Assembly: GCA_029933995.1 (NCBI GenBank)
Contig: JAOZNB010000004.1
Location: 1-25,715 of the forward strand
DNA from: Candidatus Moraniibacteriota bacterium
Lineage (GTDB): Bacteria; Patescibacteriota; Minisyncoccia; Moranbacterales; GCA-2747515
Direction of reading: 5' to 3'
DNA: 25,715 nucleotides
Numbering within the stretch: the first letter of the stretch is position 1; each line of letters opens with the position of its first letter. A program made the position numbers and the translations under genes. The notes under the pieces were generated by a model, which searched no databases, was not told the origin of the DNA, and saw only the letters and a list, made by a program, of their open reading frames with translations. This document shows, piece after piece, positions 14,259 through 22,868 of the stretch.

Positions 14259-15191
14259 TCATTTTTGTTTGCCATGAAATTTATCATGTATATTTTTGAG
14301 GTTTTTGTTTGTAACATGTGTATAAATTTGTGTTGTGGTAATGTTTGCATGACCTAACATTGTTTGAACACTTCGTATATCAGCACCACTTTGTAATAAA
14401 TCTGTTGCAAAAGAATGTCTGAGTGTATGGGGATGTACATTTTTTACAATTCCTGCTTTTGTAGCATAATGTTTAACAATGCGTTGTACACTCCTAGTTG
14501 TTAATCGCAACCCTTTGGCGTCAGCCTCTTTGTTTGTACCTGTTTTGTCACGTATAAATAGGGCGGGGTCGATATCTGTTCGAGCATTTAAATATTCTTC
14601 AATTGCATTTTTTGCAGTATTGGACACAAAAACAATTCTTATTTTATCACCTTTTCCACGTACACTAAATTCTTGTCGTTTAAGGTTTATATCTTCTATA
14701 TCAATTGATACAATTTCAGATACACGCAGTCCAGCTGAAAAGAGTAATTCTAGAAGTGCACGATCTCTTTTTGCAGCTCGGTTTGGTCCATTGGCTGATT
14801 CTAGTAATCGAGTGACCTCTTCAGGCTCTAAAAATTCAACTTCTCTCTGAGGCACTTTGCTAATCTCTATTTTTTCAGCTGCGAGAGTTGAAATATCTAT
14901 TTTTGCAAGGTATTTTAGAAAATTTCGTAGGGCAATAACATGATAATTTTGTGTAGAAATTTTGAAGGTAACACCATTGGATATTTCATATCGGTGCAAA
15001 TACACTCTATATTTATGGACAATATCAAGAGTTAAATTTGAGGGTTTATCAATTTTGAATTCTTTGTGCACAAAATTTAAAAAACGTTGTAAATAGTGGT
15101 CGTAGTTTTCAATAGTTTTTTGACTACGTCCTAATTCTATTTCTAAATATTCTAAATATTGAGGTATGAGTTTCTTTAATGATTGAGTCAT
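14259..15191 (-). CDS. Xer-type tyrosine recombinase
   Basis: The product is 310 residues, the normal XerC/XerD length. The N-terminal SAM-like DNA-binding domain (about 5-100) contains YLEIELGRSQKTIENYDHYL. The catalytic domain (about 118-305) has the full set R156 (SAGLRVSEI), K180 (VRGKGDKIR), H255 and R258 (HPHTLRHSFA), H281 (LGHANITTT) and nucleophile Y290 (QIYTHV). Such enzymes resolve chromosome dimers at dif sites. Nothing suggests a phage or integron integrase: there is no extra integron-type insertion before the HxxR motif, and no att site or cargo was found. XerC and XerD cannot be distinguished, so no symbol is given. The ATG at 15191 has no Shine-Dalgarno; an extended -10 (TGATATACT) lies upstream at 15226-15218. 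Confidence 0.92.
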   Translation of the reverse strand: MTQSLKKLIPQYLEYLEIELGRSQKTIENYDHYLQRFLNFVHKEFKIDKPSNLTLDIVHKYRVYLHRYEISNGVTFKISTQNYHVIALRNFLKYLAKIDISTLAAEKIEISKVPQREVEFLEPEEVTRLLESANGPNRAAKRDRALLELLFSAGLRVSEIVSIDIEDINLKRQEFSVRGKGDKIRIVFVSNTAKNAIEEYLNARTDIDPALFIRDKTGTNKEADAKGLRLTTRSVQRIVKHYATKAGIVKNVHPHTLRHSFATDLLQSGADIRSVQTMLGHANITTTQIYTHVTNKNLKNIHDKFHGKQK

Positions 15192-15217
15192 GATTTATAT
15201 TTATGTCGTACAACCTA

Positions 15218-15226
15218 AGTATATCA
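15218..15226 (-). promoter_or_regulatory. Possible extended -10 promoter of the recombinase gene
   Basis: On the minus strand TGATATACT (15226-15218) matches the extended -10 form TG-N-TATACT, about 27 nt before the ATG at 15191. There is no matching -35 at 16-18 bp. Confidence 0.35.
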
Positions 15227-15271
15227 TATTACTGTCAAAAGATGTTATAATAAAATATAGTCATTCTTGAA

Positions 15272-15299
15272 TTGACAAATAAATATAAATGTCTATAAT
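15272..15299 (+). promoter_or_regulatory. Consensus sigma70 promoter of the wall hydrolase gene
   Basis: Perfect -35 TTGACA (15272-15277), 16-bp spacer and perfect -10 TATAAT (15294-15299). It predicts a start near 15306 and a leader of about 80 nt. Confidence 0.85.
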
Positions 15300-15387
15300 A
15301 GAGTGAGTTTAAAAAGTAAGACTTTTGCAGATGATGATGATTGTAAAATATTAGCATCTTACGCAATAAGTTGTATACAAGGAACTT

Positions 15388-16599
15388 TTGCGTATTAAAC
15401 GCTTTCAAATAATTCATCAGTATTTTACTGGCGTGTTTAAAACAATTCAAAAATATTTTTATAAAATTGAGAGTTTTATTGTACGGTCTTTTCGTCAGAG
15501 ATCATTTTTTGGTGTTGGTAGGTTCATTCGAAAAAATGGTAGTCTGACGGTTATTGTTGTTATTGCGACATTGGTTGTTTTTGGTAATATTTCTGCACAA
15601 AATAATAATGATGATACATTTTTGGTGGGACATTGGAGTAATCAAACTCAAAGAGCTACATCACCTAATGTAGAAGATGTTAGTCTTGTGTTGGATGGTG
15701 GAATAATTAGTGATGTAAAAGTGCATGTTGCAACATCAGAAGAAAAAGAGGGTGAGGTAGCACAAACTGAATTAGGAATGCTTGCAAACGCTGACGAAGA
15801 GTTATTGAGCGATACGGCAATTATTCCTCCACGACGAGAAGGCGCAAGTGACCCTGATAATGAGGGAGATGTTATATTATATACTGTAAAATCTGGAGAT
15901 ACATTGAGTACAATTGCACAAAAACATGGTGTCACGACAGCTACTTTATTTTGGGCAAATGAAATAGAGAGTGTGGATGATATTACACTTGGAGATACAA
16001 TATTTATTTTGCCTATCTCAGGATTGAAACATAAAGTAAAATCAGGGGACACTATTGAAAAAATTGCCAAAGAATATGAAGTTGAGAAGTCAGAAATTAT
16101 TGCATATAATGGCTTACCAGCAAATGGTGAGTTAACTAAGGGTGAAGAGATTGTAATTCCAGGAGCAAAAAAAGATATCCCAGAGCCTGAGCCAGATCCA
16201 ATTTTTGCACCACGTGAGTATGTGGCAACAGGTAGCGGTAGTACAAATTTAGGTTCTAAGGTTGTTAAAAATACTGCTAAGACACGAACTGCTGGGAATA
16301 GTTTTCCATACGGATATTGTACATATTATGTTGCAAATAAGAGGAATGTAACTTGGAGAGGTAATGCGGGTGCATGGTTATACAATGCAAGGGCAGCAGG
16401 ATTAAAAACAGGTAAAAAACCAAAGGCAGGTGCAATTGTTGTGACCACAGAGGATGCAAGGTATGGACACGTTGCGTATGTTGAAGCAGTAGGAAAAGAT
16501 ACAATTACTGTATCAGAAATGAATTATAAAGGGTATGGCGTTGTAAATAATAGGACATTAAGTAAGAATGCTCGAGTAATTCGAGGATATATATATTAA
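15388..16599 (+). CDS. Anchored LysM-LysM-CHAP peptidoglycan hydrolase
   Basis: The product is 403 residues with a TTG start, chosen because AAGGAA lies just upstream and the next in-frame Met is at residue 131. A basic N-terminus (1-50) precedes one membrane segment (about 52-68), then a low-complexity acidic spacer. LysM 1 spans about 164-209 (YTVKSGDTLSTIAQKHGV...) and LysM 2 about 214-258 (HKVKSGDTIEKIAKEYEV...); these bind glycan chains. After a Pro/Glu linker comes a CHAP domain (about 302-403) with catalytic C311 in GYCTYYVA and H361 in YGHVAYVE. It is predicted to cleave peptide bonds in peptidoglycan outside the membrane, in growth or daughter-cell separation. It has its own consensus promoter, and a zinc-ribbon gene follows 23 bp later without a terminator between. 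Confidence 0.9.
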   Translation: MRIKRFQIIHQYFTGVFKTIQKYFYKIESFIVRSFRQRSFFGVGRFIRKNGSLTVIVVIATLVVFGNISAQNNNDDTFLVGHWSNQTQRATSPNVEDVSLVLDGGIISDVKVHVATSEEKEGEVAQTELGMLANADEELLSDTAIIPPRREGASDPDNEGDVILYTVKSGDTLSTIAQKHGVTTATLFWANEIESVDDITLGDTIFILPISGLKHKVKSGDTIEKIAKEYEVEKSEIIAYNGLPANGELTKGEEIVIPGAKKDIPEPEPDPIFAPREYVATGSGSTNLGSKVVKNTAKTRTAGNSFPYGYCTYYVANKRNVTWRGNAGAWLYNARAAGLKTGKKPKAGAIVVTTEDARYGHVAYVEAVGKDTITVSEMNYKGYGVVNNRTLSKNARVIRGYIY

Positions 16600-16622
16600 T
16601 ATTATTTTATCAAAAGGAAGAA

Positions 16623-16829
16623 GTGCTGTCTGAGAAAGATACAGGGAAGAGGTGTGTTGTTTGTGGCAAAAAGATCATGAAGAGAACACATATACCGTAT
16701 ATAGCAGCAATTAGCCCAGATTTGTATGGTCCTGGTGGTAGAAATATTGCCATAGAAGAAGATCGTTTGCATGATGGATTTCATTGTTCTAAATGTGGTT
16801 TGGCGTATTATAAATTACCAGAAGATTGA
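16623..16829 (+). CDS. Small zinc-ribbon-like protein
   Basis: The product is 68 residues with a GTG start behind AAGGAAG. Two CxxC pairs, C11/C14 in RCVVCGKK and C55/C58 in FHCSKCGLAYY, can bind one zinc ion. The 40 residues between them carry a Pro/Gly-rich segment (SPDLYGPGGRN). There is no signal peptide or membrane segment, so it is probably cytoplasmic. No named family is recognised. It follows the LysM-CHAP gene by 23 bp with no terminator and is probably co-transcribed, but a functional link is not evident. Confidence 0.6.
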   Translation: MLSEKDTGKRCVVCGKKIMKRTHIPYIAAISPDLYGPGGRNIAIEEDRLHDGFHCSKCGLAYYKLPED

Positions 16830-16992
16830 AGGTAATAAAATAAAGGCGTAAATGAATATCCCTGCAAACATTATTACAGGTATATATTTTTTAAATATAT
16901 ATTTGGACGATTCGTGAGTATATACTTAGTGTGTTATTATATTTAGATAGATAATGGTCTTCTAGATAATTTGTATAAATATAAATTAATAT

Positions 16993-17604
16993 ATGAAAAA
17001 TTTTAATAAAGTTATAGCAATCATTTTAATAATTACTGTTTTGACAGGTTCAATTTTTTATTATTTTTCACAATATGACGTATTTGGTTGGCGATTTGAT
17101 TTTCAAATTAAAAAAATTGAAACAAAAAATTACAAGGGATTAGCTCCAAATATAGCCTTTAAATATCCAGTAATTTTTGAAATTGATTCTGATAATGATA
17201 GTAAATATGGATCAGAATATGTCGTGGGTATAAAGTTAAAAACAGATAGTCGAACAGGATGTGATATTCGGATAAATGGTCCTGTTTTAGATTATTCAAA
17301 GTCTGTGAATGAATTGGCTGATACTGTTACAAAAGAAATTAGTAAAAATGCAAAAGATTTTAGAATGGTACAAAAAGAAAAAATAACTGTAGATGGACAG
17401 GATGCATTCCGTGTAGTATTTTCATTTTTGGATCCAATTGGTGTACGCGTACAACTTGAACAAGTATTTGTAGTAAATAATGATGTGAATTATTTTATTA
17501 TTTGTGGTACAGGAGAGTCACAGTATGATTTTTTCCGTAAAGATTTTGGTGCATTTTTTAATTCTATTGATTTTGATGTAACTGAGGATGATTTTGTAGG
17601 CTAA
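16993..17604 (+). CDS. Membrane-anchored PsbP/DcrB-like protein
   Basis: The product is 203 residues. An N-terminal hydrophobic anchor (about 6-27) is followed by an extracytoplasmic domain of about 175 residues. The order of a YPVIFEI strand, a central helix (NELADTVTKEISKNAKDF), VDGQDAFRVVFSF, EQVFVVNNDVNYFIICGTGE and a final FFNSIDFD strand-turn resembles the PsbP/DcrB/MOG1 fold. Proteins of this fold often act as envelope accessory subunits. The assignment is by pattern only. There is no Shine-Dalgarno. The gene ends in a terminator (17626-17659). In the 163 bp before it only an AT-only inverted repeat (16881-16901) and no convincing promoter were seen. Neighbours are all surface proteins. 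Confidence 0.65.
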   Translation: MKNFNKVIAIILIITVLTGSIFYYFSQYDVFGWRFDFQIKKIETKNYKGLAPNIAFKYPVIFEIDSDNDSKYGSEYVVGIKLKTDSRTGCDIRINGPVLDYSKSVNELADTVTKEISKNAKDFRMVQKEKITVDGQDAFRVVFSFLDPIGVRVQLEQVFVVNNDVNYFIICGTGESQYDFFRKDFGAFFNSIDFDVTEDDFVG

Positions 17605-17625
17605 AATAGTAAGTAAAATATAGAT

Positions 17626-17659
17626 AAACCTTCTGGGTATGTAACCGAGGAGGTTTTTT
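17626..17659 (+). terminator. Intrinsic terminator
   Basis: AAACCT (17626-17631) pairs with AGGTTT (17651-17656), extended inward by wobble and CT/AG pairs around one mismatch, and followed by TTT. It separates the PsbP-like gene from the repeat-protein promoter. Confidence 0.75.
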
Positions 17660-17675
17660 AGTTATTTGTGTACCC

Positions 17676-17704
17676 TTGACAAAGAAATATATATATGCTA
17701 TAGT
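17676..17704 (+). promoter_or_regulatory. Strong promoter of the repeat surface protein
   Basis: Perfect -35 TTGACA (17676-17681), 17-bp spacer and -10 TATAGT (17699-17704). The predicted start is near 17711, about 35 nt before the first ATG. Confidence 0.8.
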
Positions 17705-17744
17705 GCTTAGTTATTTTTAATAATGTAATAATTAGTTAATTCAA

Positions 17745-20700
17745 ATGATTATGAATTTGAAGGAAAATAAAGGTGATGCAGCTCGTACAACAAGAGCAAA
17801 GCGAGTAATATCAAAGCTACAAAAAGTGGCAATCGTTATGATTGTGACTATTTTGGTTGTCGGTGTAAGTTTTTTGCAAACAAATGCAAAAACACGTGAA
17901 GCAATAATTCGTAGTATGACTCCTGTAGTCTTAAAAGACGGTACAGTTGGTCAATTTGCTACGTTTGTGAAGCGAATTAAGAATGAGGATATTTCAACAA
18001 GTGCTGAAATTGAATATAGAAAACTTGATCTTGAAGGTAAAATTAAAGCTTCTGATTTACGTGATGGTGCAATTACGATTGCAGCATTGCAAAATGGTTC
18101 AATTGCTACAATTAAAATCCAAGATGGTGCAATTGTAGAGGGTAAAATCCAAGATGGTGCAGTTGTGTCTGTTAAAATTGCAGATGGTGCTGTAACTAGT
18201 GGGAAAATAGAAAATGGTGCAGTTACAAATATAAAATTAGACAATAATTCTGTAACAACTGGTAAAATCACAGATGGTGCTGTGACAGGTGTTAAATTAG
18301 CAGATAGTGCAGTAATTACTGCCAAGATTGAAAATGGTGCCATAATTGCAGGAAAATTAGCAGATGGTGCTGTAACAACAGTTAAATTAGCAGATGGTTC
18401 AGTTGCTACTGCAAAGGTACAGAATAGTGCAATTACAAATATTAAAATTGGAGACAATGAAATAAGTGGTGCAAAACTTGCTACTGATATAACAATTAAT
18501 TCAACAGGTACAATAACTGCTTTATCTTTTACAGATGGAACTACGGTTATAGTTGGTGGAAATATCACAACAACAGGTGATATTGAGGCAGGAAACTTTG
18601 TTGGTGACCTAACAGGAACAGCTGATTATGTAGAAAATGGTGTTTATACAATCGGCAATCAAGTTATTGATGGCGCAAAAACTTTTACAAATGTAATTTT
18701 TGGAGATATTACAGGAAATGCACAGACTGTAACTAATGGCATATATACATTTGGTTCATATAATGATCCATCATGGATTACAGGAATTGGAGCATCAAAA
18801 ATTATTGGTCAAATTATTGGTACACAAGTTGCAGATGGAACTTTAACAGGTGATAAGCTTGCTTCTGATGGAAGCATGGTTAAATCAATTGTTGCTGGGC
18901 CAAATACAACTGTAACAAATAATAATAATGGTTCTTGGACTATTGAGGCAAATGTTGGTATTACTGATGTTATGGCAGGAAAGGGTCTTACAGGTACTAC
19001 AGTTGGATCAGTAGTCACTTTGAATGTGGGTGCTGGGACAGGAATTATAATTGATGATGATACTGTAAGTATTGCCGATGGGGGAGTTGGTAGTATGCAA
19101 CTTGCGGATAATGCTGTTATTGTTTCAAAACTTGCAGATGGTTCTGTTATTACAAGTAAAATCGCAGATGGTTCTGTGACCGCTGGTAAAATAGCAAATG
19201 GAACAATTGTTGAAACTAATCTTGCAGATGGCTCAGTTGCTACTGCAAAAATACAAGATAATGCAATTACAGAAATTAAACTTGCAGACGGTTCTGTAGT
19301 AACTTCAAAAGTTGCAGATCTTGCAATTACTACTATTAAACTTGCAGACGGTTCTATAACTGCTGCAAAAATTCTTGATGCAACAATAACTGAAGGAAAA
19401 CTTGTAGATGGAAGTATTACTACAGTTAAACTTGCAGACAATAGTGTTACAACTGGTAAAATAGTGGATGGAACAATATTAGCAGGCGATCTTGCAGATG
19501 AAATTATAACTACAGCAAAACTTGCAGATGATTCTGTGGTTACTGTAAAAATAGTTGATGGTGCTGTAACAAGTGCAAAAATAGAAGATGGAACAATTGT
19601 TGAAATTGATTTGGCGGATGGTTCTGTTGCTACTGCAAAAGTACAGGATAATGCTATTACAGAAATTAAGCTTGCAGACGGATCTGTAACAACTGCAAAA
19701 ATAGTTGATTCTGTTGTGACTTCTTCAAAACTTGCAGACGGATCTGTTATCACAAGTAAAATTGCAGATGCTGCAATTGTCGAGGGTAAAATTGCTGACA
19801 GTGCGATTACCCCAGCAAAACTTGCAGATAATTCTGTAACAACTGCTAAAATTGCAGATGCTGCAGTAACAAATTCAAAAGTTGCAACTGATGCAATTAC
19901 AACAGACAAAATAGAAGATAAGACAATTATAGGTGATGATTTTGCAGATGACATTACAATAACTACAACAAGTAATGTAAGCGCTTCTACATTTGTAGGT
20001 GATTTGAATGGTAATGCAGATACTGTAACAAATGGCTTATACACAACTACAAATTTTGATGGTGATGTATTTGGTCAATATGCAACATTAGCCATTAAAG
20101 ATGATGTTGTTACAGAATCAAAAATTGCAGACTTAGCAGTTTCTACTGTAAAAATACAAGATAGTGCTATTATAAACTCAAAAGTTGCATCTGATGCAAT
20201 TACAACTGATAAAATTGCAGATGGAACAATTATTGGCAATGATTTATCTAATGACATTGACATAACAACAACTGGTAAGATTGAAGCTGTTGAAGTCACA
20301 GATGGTAAGCTATCTATGATTGATGGGGATTTGGTTTCAACTGAAAATACTTTACGTATTCGTAATGCAGGAGTAGGTAAGACTAATCTTGATGTAGATG
20401 GTGTGGTTACTGGTGATGCGCTTGGGACAAATGGTTCACGTTGGTCCACAATCTATGCAGACTCATTGAATTTTTTAACAGGACTTACAAATGCTGATAA
20501 TACAGGAGGTTCTGATTCAGTAATAAATTTAGGAACTGCGGGAGCTGATTCTGCTCAAATCCGTATTGGTCACAATGGTGCTGATACTGCAATATTTGAT
20601 GCTGATTGGGAGATCGATGCTTCTGGCAATGCTTTATTTGAGGGAATTACGATTGCAAATAATATTGATGCAGATATACTTAATATTTCTACAACAAGTA

Positions 20701-21137
20701 CATTTGGTGATGTTATTACAATAACGTCAGGTGGATTTGATATTACAGGTAATTCAGATATGCGTGGTGATATTGATATGAATGGTAATAACATTTCAAA
20801 TGTGGAAACACTCAATCTTTCAGGGCTTTTGACAGCTATTGGAGGTATCGATATGGGAGGTAATGATATTGATGATATTGATGATCTTGATGCTGATAAT
20901 ATTAGTGTGAGTAACGATGTAGTAATTGATAATGATCTTATAGTTGATGGTGATGCAGATTTTAGTAGTGCACACACAATCATTGATCATGGAAGCTCAG
21001 CTCCAAGTGGATGTTCAACAGGTGAAATATTTGTTGATACAGATGGTCATTCAGAAACAGTGGCTGGCGAATCAACGGATGTTTATTTGTATGTATGTAC
21101 AGGATCTGGACATTGGACACCAGTTGTACAAGATTAA
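17745..21137 (+). CDS. Giant decapeptide-repeat surface protein, fibre-like
   Basis: The product is 1130 residues. A basic N-terminus (1-27) and one membrane segment (about 27-47) anchor the chain. About 49 ten-residue repeats follow, with a core like K-[IL]-A-D-G-[AS]-V-T-T-x, in three blocks (about 94-243, 442-732 and 783-834). The blocks are separated by modules containing a GD-x-x-G-x-A-x-x-V-x-NG-x-YT motif (about 287-302, 320-335 and 752-767). The C-terminal 280 residues have parallel beta-helix-like runs (IDMNGNNISNVETLNLSGLL) and end in a domain with a Cys pair (SGCSTGEIFVDTDG...LYVCTGSGHW). Similar repeats occur in phage tail fibres and bacterial adhesins, suggesting a trimeric stalk with a C-terminal tip. 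Two in-frame ATGs (17745 and 17751) are possible; neither has a Shine-Dalgarno. Phage origin is unlikely because no phage genes adjoin it. Confidence 0.88.
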   Translation: MIMNLKENKGDAARTTRAKRVISKLQKVAIVMIVTILVVGVSFLQTNAKTREAIIRSMTPVVLKDGTVGQFATFVKRIKNEDISTSAEIEYRKLDLEGKIKASDLRDGAITIAALQNGSIATIKIQDGAIVEGKIQDGAVVSVKIADGAVTSGKIENGAVTNIKLDNNSVTTGKITDGAVTGVKLADSAVITAKIENGAIIAGKLADGAVTTVKLADGSVATAKVQNSAITNIKIGDNEISGAKLATDITINSTGTITALSFTDGTTVIVGGNITTTGDIEAGNFVGDLTGTADYVENGVYTIGNQVIDGAKTFTNVIFGDITGNAQTVTNGIYTFGSYNDPSWITGIGASKIIGQIIGTQVADGTLTGDKLASDGSMVKSIVAGPNTTVTNNNNGSWTIEANVGITDVMAGKGLTGTTVGSVVTLNVGAGTGIIIDDDTVSIADGGVGSMQLADNAVIVSKLADGSVITSKIADGSVTAGKIANGTIVETNLADGSVATAKIQDNAITEIKLADGSVVTSKVADLAITTIKLADGSITAAKILDATITEGKLVDGSITTVKLADNSVTTGKIVDGTILAGDLADEIITTAKLADDSVVTVKIVDGAVTSAKIEDGTIVEIDLADGSVATAKVQDNAITEIKLADGSVTTAKIVDSVVTSSKLADGSVITSKIADAAIVEGKIADSAITPAKLADNSVTTAKIADAAVTNSKVATDAITTDKIEDKTIIGDDFADDITITTTSNVSASTFVGDLNGNADTVTNGLYTTTNFDGDVFGQYATLAIKDDVVTESKIADLAVSTVKIQDSAIINSKVASDAITTDKIADGTIIGNDLSNDIDITTTGKIEAVEVTDGKLSMIDGDLVSTENTLRIRNAGVGKTNLDVDGVVTGDALGTNGSRWSTIYADSLNFLTGLTNADNTGGSDSVINLGTAGADSAQIRIGHNGADTAIFDADWEIDASGNALFEGITIANNIDADILNISTTSTFGDVITITSGGFDITGNSDMRGDIDMNGNNISNVETLNLSGLLTAIGGIDMGGNDIDDIDDLDADNISVSNDVVIDNDLIVDGDADFSSAHTIIDHGSSAPSGCSTGEIFVDTDGHSETVAGESTDVYLYVCTGSGHWTPVVQD
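18024..18473 (+). repeat. 30-bp coding repeats, block 1 (about 15 units)
   Basis: Tandem degenerate 30-bp units encode decapeptides such as KIQDGAIVEG, KIADGAVTSG and KLADGAVTTV, residues about 94-243. The register is exactly 10 residues with no indels. Confidence 0.9.
19068..19940 (+). repeat. 30-bp coding repeats, block 2 (about 29 units)
   Basis: Residues about 442-732 are units such as KLADGSVITS and KIADAAIVEG in strict 10-residue register. Residues 486-517 and 616-647 are nearly identical at an offset of exactly 13 units, which points to a segmental duplication of 390 bp. Confidence 0.9.
20091..20246 (+). repeat. 30-bp coding repeats, block 3 (about 5 units)
   Basis: Residues about 783-834. 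The end of this block (KVASDAITTDKIADGTIIG) repeats the end of block 2 (KVATDAITTDKIEDKTIIG) 101 residues later, so repeat block plus linker was duplicated as a module. Confidence 0.85.
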
Positions 21138-21158
21138 ACTTGAACAAATCGTATGCAC

Positions 21159-21193
21159 AAAAAACGACTTACTCTTTGAGTAAGTTGTTTTTG
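21159..21193. terminator. Bidirectional intrinsic terminator
   Basis: The stem AAAAAACGACTTACTC with GAGTAAGTTGTTTTT (one wobble pair) has a 3-nt loop and T-tracts on both strands. It lies between the repeat protein (stop 21137) and the converging gene ending at 21199. Confidence 0.88.
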
Positions 21194-21198
21194 TTTTG

Positions 21199-22359
21199 TT
21201 AGGGTAAAATAGCATTTATTGCATCAAGGTCCTTGCAATCATATTTCATACTTGGTGAATAGAAACTTTTGCGAGGTCCATGACATCCACCATTATCTTT
21301 TGGTAAGGGTGAAATAATTGGCATGAGAAATCCTACATCTTGTGCATTGAATTTGTGATATAAATTATATAATGTTTTGTGACGTAATTCTGGGCTCATT
21401 CTTGCAAATGTACTCATATCATCTCCCTTGACACCACTCCAGTCAAAATGTACAAAGACATCGTGAGCATTGTCTTGAAATTTGTCATTCCATAGCAGTG
21501 CCCAGCACCAACCTGTTTCACCATCGTGCCATCTAGAAAAACAGGGATTATCTTCTACTGTGCCGTCTACATGGAGGCCGACACCGCCTTCAATAAAATC
21601 AAAGAGCTTGAGGTAGTTAGGGTCATCTATGTCATTTGTTTGAGCTCCAATAATAATATGCATATTTTTACTTTTTGCATATTCTCGCATATCTTCTATA
21701 ATCACAGGTGCAAAGGGTTCGTCCAGATTTTCTTCTTGGTGATAAATTTGACCAAAGAGAAATACTTGTATACCCATATCCATTGCTTCACGAGTTATTT
21801 GTTTTACGTAAGCTCTATATTCTTCTTTTTCAAAAGATGGCTTGCAAGTATGCTCTCCCCAAAAATTCTTACTATTTTTTTTACACATTTCACTAAAATC
21901 AAATTTACGATTTTCATCATAATATACATAATTCTCTTTTTTATTGATGGCTTCTGCTATAAACATTCCATACAGCACATTATCTCTATTGATTTTATCC
22001 ATTATTTTTTGAGCTTCACGAAAATCAGGGGAATCTAGCCAGGTTTCTATTGCACGTGAAAAAAAATAACAATTACTTTCTTTCGCAACTTTTATATCCT
22101 TACTAGTTCGATTATATCCGCTCAATATTCCATCAGCGACACATCCGTGAGTTTTCATCTTATTTATATCGGGTACAGGCCATATTTTTGGAGGTTCTTT
22201 GACAACAATCTTTTTTTCAATATATGGAGGCATTGCAAAAGTGGGAACTTGTTCATTTTTTGCAATAAATTTGGGAGCAAGAAAACCAACTGTTGCAGTT
22301 ATTATTAAAACACAACAGAATGCATAAAATTTTTTTGTTTTGAAACATTGTATTTTCAT
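21199..22359 (-). CDS. Secreted or anchored cysteine-rich protein, possibly TIM-barrel
   Basis: The product is 386 residues. An N-terminal basic stretch and hydrophobic segment (about 11-28) direct it across the membrane. A Pro-rich spacer (about 38-65) and a domain of about 310 residues follow. Eight cysteines lie outside the anchor (73, 97, 159, 172, 273, 285, 359 and 375), an even number that fits four disulfides. Alternating strands and helices (GIQVFLFGQIYHQEE, NMHIIIGAQTND, FIEGGVGLHVDG, DVFVHFDWSG, VGFLMPIISP) suggest a beta/alpha barrel such as a glycoside hydrolase, with E209/E210 and D306 at strand ends as candidate acids. No family is recognised. AAGG sits close to the ATG. It converges on the repeat protein and may act at the same surface; this is a guess. 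Confidence 0.7.
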   Translation of the reverse strand: MKIQCFKTKKFYAFCCVLIITATVGFLAPKFIAKNEQVPTFAMPPYIEKKIVVKEPPKIWPVPDINKMKTHGCVADGILSGYNRTSKDIKVAKESNCYFFSRAIETWLDSPDFREAQKIMDKINRDNVLYGMFIAEAINKKENYVYYDENRKFDFSEMCKKNSKNFWGEHTCKPSFEKEEYRAYVKQITREAMDMGIQVFLFGQIYHQEENLDEPFAPVIIEDMREYAKSKNMHIIIGAQTNDIDDPNYLKLFDFIEGGVGLHVDGTVEDNPCFSRWHDGETGWCWALLWNDKFQDNAHDVFVHFDWSGVKGDDMSTFARMSPELRHKTLYNLYHKFNAQDVGFLMPIISPLPKDNGGCHGPRKSFYSPSMKYDCKDLDAINAILP

Positions 22360-22408
22360 ATACCTTTATAGTACAATTATATTGTAAAAAGATAAATAGG
22401 TTTTTATT

Positions 22409-22783
22409 ATGAATAAGTTTGAACCAGTTGATATGGTTGAGAAAAGTAATGCCATAGAATCAAAAACATATATAGAAAATATTTCTAAACAAATGCAACT
22501 CGTATCACTACCAGCTGATATCGCACACCTCATTGAACAAGGTATAAAAAAATTAGATATAAAGAAGATCGATAGTGTAAATAAGTTGCAACAAGTATCA
22601 GAAAAGGCAACCTTGCTCATGCCTTACAAAATAGATTTACTTCGTGCTGAAAAAACTAGAGATAGAGAGTTGTCACAAGAGACTATGCAAAGTTTGCGTC
22701 GTGTAATTTCTGAAATATTGGAAATATTAGGAATGGAAGATATATATCCAGATGATAAAAAAAATGAACCTATAGTACACTAA
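22409..22783 (+). CDS. Helical cytoplasmic protein, unknown
   Basis: The product is 124 residues, charged and almost wholly helical, without cysteines, membrane segments or a signal peptide. Heptad-like runs occur at about 18-60 (YIENISKQMQLVSLP...IEQGIKKLDIKKIDSVNKL) and 75-112 (IDLLRAEKTRDRELSQE onward). The start ATG has a weak AGG about 8 nt upstream. No family is recognised. It stands alone: its upstream neighbour diverges 50 bp away, and downstream lies a separate promoter-terminator unit. Base composition is like the surroundings. Confidence 0.6.
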   Translation: MNKFEPVDMVEKSNAIESKTYIENISKQMQLVSLPADIAHLIEQGIKKLDIKKIDSVNKLQQVSEKATLLMPYKIDLLRAEKTRDRELSQETMQSLRRVISEILEILGMEDIYPDDKKNEPIVH

Positions 22784-22833
22784 GTTTGTAAATAATTTTA
22801 TAATTATCTAGTAATGAACTAGTAATTGCAAAG

Positions 22834-22862
22834 TTGACAAAAATGATTTTGTCTGCTATAAT
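22834..22862 (+). promoter_or_regulatory. Perfect consensus promoter
   Basis: TTGACA (22834-22839), a 17-bp spacer and TATAAT (22857-22862). The predicted start near 22869 is followed within 50 nt by a strong terminator, not by a gene. Confidence 0.88.
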
Positions 22863-22868
22863 AGATAC

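Noticed and set aside
14259..15191. Integrative element centred on the tyrosine recombinase.
   Set aside because: It is flanked by ordinary genes, no direct repeats or tRNA end were found, and the sequence is typical of XerC/XerD.
16881..16901. AT-only inverted repeat as a terminator of the zinc-ribbon gene.
   Set aside because: The stem contains only A-T pairs and such palindromes are frequent by chance in this composition.
19068..19940. CRISPR-like periodic repeats.
   Set aside because: The 30-bp period is continuous without spacers and keeps an open reading frame in strict decapeptide register.
18809..20044. Long open frame (411 codons) on the minus strand.
   Set aside because: It is the antisense of the decapeptide-repeat gene; its Ser/Val/Ile-rich periodicity mirrors the 30-bp coding repeats and it has no start signals.
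17745..21137. Phage tail-fibre gene marking a prophage.
   Set aside because: It has an N-terminal membrane anchor and its own promoter, and no capsid, terminase, tail or lysis genes lie nearby.
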